64,000 nt of DNA. It comes from Cheilinus undulatus (taxonomy: Eukaryota; Chordata; Actinopteri; Labriformes; Labridae). The stretch's first letter is position 1. Each line of letters begins with the position of its first letter. Positions 62,401 to 64,000 of this stretch are shown piece by piece. The position numbers and the translations under genes are program-made. The notes beneath the pieces were generated by a model. It did no database searches and had not been told where the DNA came from. It saw only the letters and a program-made list of their open reading frames with translations. Location: positions 31,819,523 to 31,883,522 of the forward strand of contig NC_054878.1 of the NCBI RefSeq assembly GCF_018320785.1, read 5' to 3'.

Positions 62401-64000
62401 TCTTGCAACCCTCCCCCACCCCAGCTCCTCCTCTGTGATATACCTGACTTAATTAATGTCAAGGGCAGGGGGATCCCAGAACAGCCACACCACCAAATGT
62501 AAATATTAGTAATGAGAGCAATTTGATAACTGCTAATAAAGAAAAAATGTATAACTGCAAATCATGTCTAATTGCTTATCAGACAAAATAACTTTTTCCA
62601 CTTGACCATGTAGTCTCCCACATGCCTTTTGTCGAACACTAGTCAAGATTTAATAATTATTTATTACCTCCGCCAAGGAGGTTATCTGATCGACAGGGTT
62701 TGTTAGCAACATAACTCAAAAAGTTATGGTAGGATTTTGATGAAGTTTTCAGGAAATGTCAGAAATGGCATAAGGAAGAACTGATTAGATTTTGGGACTG
62801 ATCCAGATCACCGTCTGGATCCAGGAATTTTTTAAAGGATTCTTTACTATTGGGAGATAGGGCTAATGGCGGAGGTCTGTGCTCTCGGAGTGCTTTTCTA
62901 GTTTAGCAGTGGCTTTCTCTTTGGGACTCTTCCTTAAAGCCTTGATTTTGACTAGTGGAGAACCCTGGAAACAGTTGTTGAATGCACAGTCTCTCCCATC
63001 TCAGCTGCCTACTGATGCTGAAAGGTCTCTTTTGAGTCCTTTGTCTCTCTTGAGTTACCTTGAGTACTTATACCTATCCCTACTTAGAATCATCTGTGTT
63101 TCCCTGTCACTTTATAAAGAGGTCTTGATTGCAGTGTTTCTATCATTTTAGCAAAATCTGAGCATTTTTCTTAAGTTTTAGATCATGACAATGTCTAAAA
63201 TCATCCATTTCCTCTTATGGAAGTATATTCTGGAAGCACCATAACCTCAGTTTTAAAGCTTTGTTCACAACACTTACTTGCAAAAGCTTTCTCATAGCAC
63301 CTCCTTCTTTTAGTAATTGCCATCAAGTTTTTCTTAATTTCTGCTTTTATTAAAGATTTTTTTTTTTCAAATTAATAATACACAAACAAAAAAATGATTG
63401 AAGGGAACTGTGTCCTACCATTAGTGGCAGCGCTAGATGCTGACATTGTACAAAACTGGGTGAATTGCACAAACCATAAGATGAGGTGTTTAGTTTATTC
63501 ACTGCCATTGTTGTTGCCAGAGTGGTAATTTAAAGACCTGCCTCCCTTTTTTTTCGATAGGCAGGTGACTACAGCTACAAAAACAGTTGTCGCCCAGGAT
63601 TCCTATGTGCTTTAGACGCTTAGAACCTAAAAATACCATCATCAGTGTTGTTTGGTTTCTCTCTGACGCAAGATTTTGCACAAACACACCATTTGAGCTG
63701 ATGTTTGTATTATTTACTTTCCCAGTCCAACTCCTGGAAGCCGTCAAGCCTCTCCCACCGAAGCAGTGGAGAGGATGGGTCCCAGTCAGACCGGTTTAGA
63801 GATGATGGGACAGCACCACCCCCATGCCCTCCAACAACACAACCCCAACCAAAACAAAGCCCCATCAGAGGATTTCCAGAACCAGGAGGCCCAGAATATG
63901 GGTGGTATGGAGCAGCAGGCCGGCGTGGAGTCCCTCCAGTTTGACTACGCTGGGAACCAGATTCAGGTGGACTCCTCTGGGACTCCAGTAGGATTGTTCG
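53805..64000 (+). CDS. pum2: Pumilio homolog 2, 5' part (continues past the window)
   Basis: Pumilio proteins bind UGUANAUA elements in mRNA 3' UTRs and repress translation by recruiting deadenylases. Coding exons are 53805-54155 (acceptor at 53791), 59522-59590, 61156-61261, 61490-61677, 61782-61954 and 63726-64000, all in phase with GT-AG introns. The visible 387 residues are the low-complexity N-terminal regulatory part; the PUF RNA-binding repeats lie beyond the window. Diagnostic stretches are [49 protein letters not shown] and [19 protein letters not shown], the last favouring PUM2 over PUM1. The first exon adds about 117 residues that begin MSVPCSIL and contain [19 protein letters not shown], close to the PUM1 N-terminus. 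Adjacency to rhob agrees with human synteny. Confidence 0.93.
55435..55970 (+). mobile_element. Tc1/mariner-type non-autonomous element with transposase N-terminal remnant
   Basis: The ends are inverted: CAGTGCTTAACAAATTTATTAGACCACC on the left, and the reverse complement of the right end gives CAGTGCTTAAAAAAAAATTATTAGACCACC. Both ends are flanked by TA, the Tc1/mariner target. An ORF from 55852 starts [19 protein letters not shown] and stops after 28 residues, matching the first helix-turn-helix of a Tc1-type transposase; the catalytic domain is gone. It is an internally deleted, non-autonomous copy. Confidence 0.85.
56392..56470 (-). repeat. (GATA)n microsatellite joined to a retroelement 3' tail
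   Basis: About ten GATA units (56392-56430) are followed by CTTTTTTAATCCCAAGGGAAATTGC. Read on the - strand this is a body ending GGGATTAAAAAAG plus an (ATCT)n tail, the usual 3' end of a fish non-LTR retrotransposon. Confidence 0.6.
57543..57974. mobile_element. hAT-type MITE with perfect 8-bp target duplication
   Basis: The left end is CAGGACCGCCCCTGCCC and the right end, inverted, is CAGGGCTGCCCCCGGCC. The element is flanked by TTGGTGTA on both sides (57535-57542 and 57975-57982), a perfect 8-bp duplication. Inside are GCGCTTAGGGCC-type words and a CT-rich run (57785-57818). Short open frames across it are not genes. Confidence 0.85.
57983..59521. other. Rest of the pum2 intron, no further feature
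   Basis: AT-rich intron sequence with poly-T runs (58299-58306, 58622-58636); nothing coding could be supported. Confidence 0.5.
59591..61155 (+). other. pum2: pum2 intron with MITE debris
   Basis: Contains a fragment at about 60970-61050 with ATATCGGTATCGGC and AATATCGGCAAAAATCCAACATC words, the same type as the element at 14450-14895. The segment 60000-60290 looks like an old DNA-transposon copy but has no clear ends. Confidence 0.45.
61955..63725 (+). other. pum2: pum2 intron between the last two visible exons
   Basis: A 1.8-kb intron with a donor GTAGGT at 61955 and an acceptor CCCAG at 63721-63725. Apart from the repeat at 62666-62876 nothing notable was seen. Confidence 0.7.
62666..62876. 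repeat. Widespread small repeat with ACCTCCGCCA inverted ends
   Basis: It starts ACCTCCGCCAAGGAGGTTAT and ends TGGCGGAGGT, a perfect 10-bp terminal inverted repeat. It encloses GTTATGGTAGGATTTTGATG and TCCAGATCACCGTCTGGATC. This wording is common in fish and many marine invertebrate genomes. It has no coding capacity. Confidence 0.7.

Overview
The window is vertebrate nuclear DNA, almost certainly from a percomorph-type teleost. Genes are split by short GT-AG introns, intergenic DNA is AT-rich and full of fish-type MITEs, tRNA-derived SINEs and minisatellites, and the gene order apob - rhob - pum2 matches the neighbourhood known around human APOB/RHOB/PUM2 on 2p24. All calls come from reading the sequence and from remembered protein families; no database search was run.

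Layout. (1) 1-11612: the 3' four-fifths of an apolipoprotein B gene (copy A, + strand, 14 exons visible, 5' part outside the window). (2) 11613-28410: about 17 kb of non-coding, repeat-rich spacer. (3) 28411-44190: a second, complete apolipoprotein B gene in the same orientation (copy B, 26 coding exons, 3,291 codons before the stop) with a TATA promoter and poly(A) signal. (4) 44191-48326: spacer with a degenerate minisatellite. (5) 48327-50550: rhob, an intronless small GTPase gene on the - strand with a long AU-rich 3' UTR and its own TATA box. (6) About 51200-64000: the 5' part of pum2 (+ strand), head-to-head with rhob, with six coding exons visible before the window ends; its introns hold a Tc1/mariner remnant, a hAT MITE with perfect target duplication and other repeats.

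How it fits together. The two apoB copies are tandem duplicates. ApoB is the non-exchangeable scaffold of triglyceride-rich lipoproteins made in liver, intestine and yolk-absorbing tissue. The copies match exon for exon through the N-terminal half but carry different internal deletions in the lipid-binding C-terminal half. Copy B has lost about 410 residues of the amphipathic-helix region and about 295 residues before the C-terminal domain, a loss that removed two introns and fused the giant exon to a downstream one. Copy A has lost about 97 residues between the two positions equivalent to the human LDL-receptor sites. Both copies have few or no basic residues at the position of human receptor site B. 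The RhoB protein carries Thr at position 41 and ends in a CVLM prenylation box, both unlike human RHOB.

No CRISPR array, prokaryotic operon, intact viral gene or novel multi-gene system was seen. The most interesting material is the paired, differently pruned apoB genes and the RhoB substitutions.
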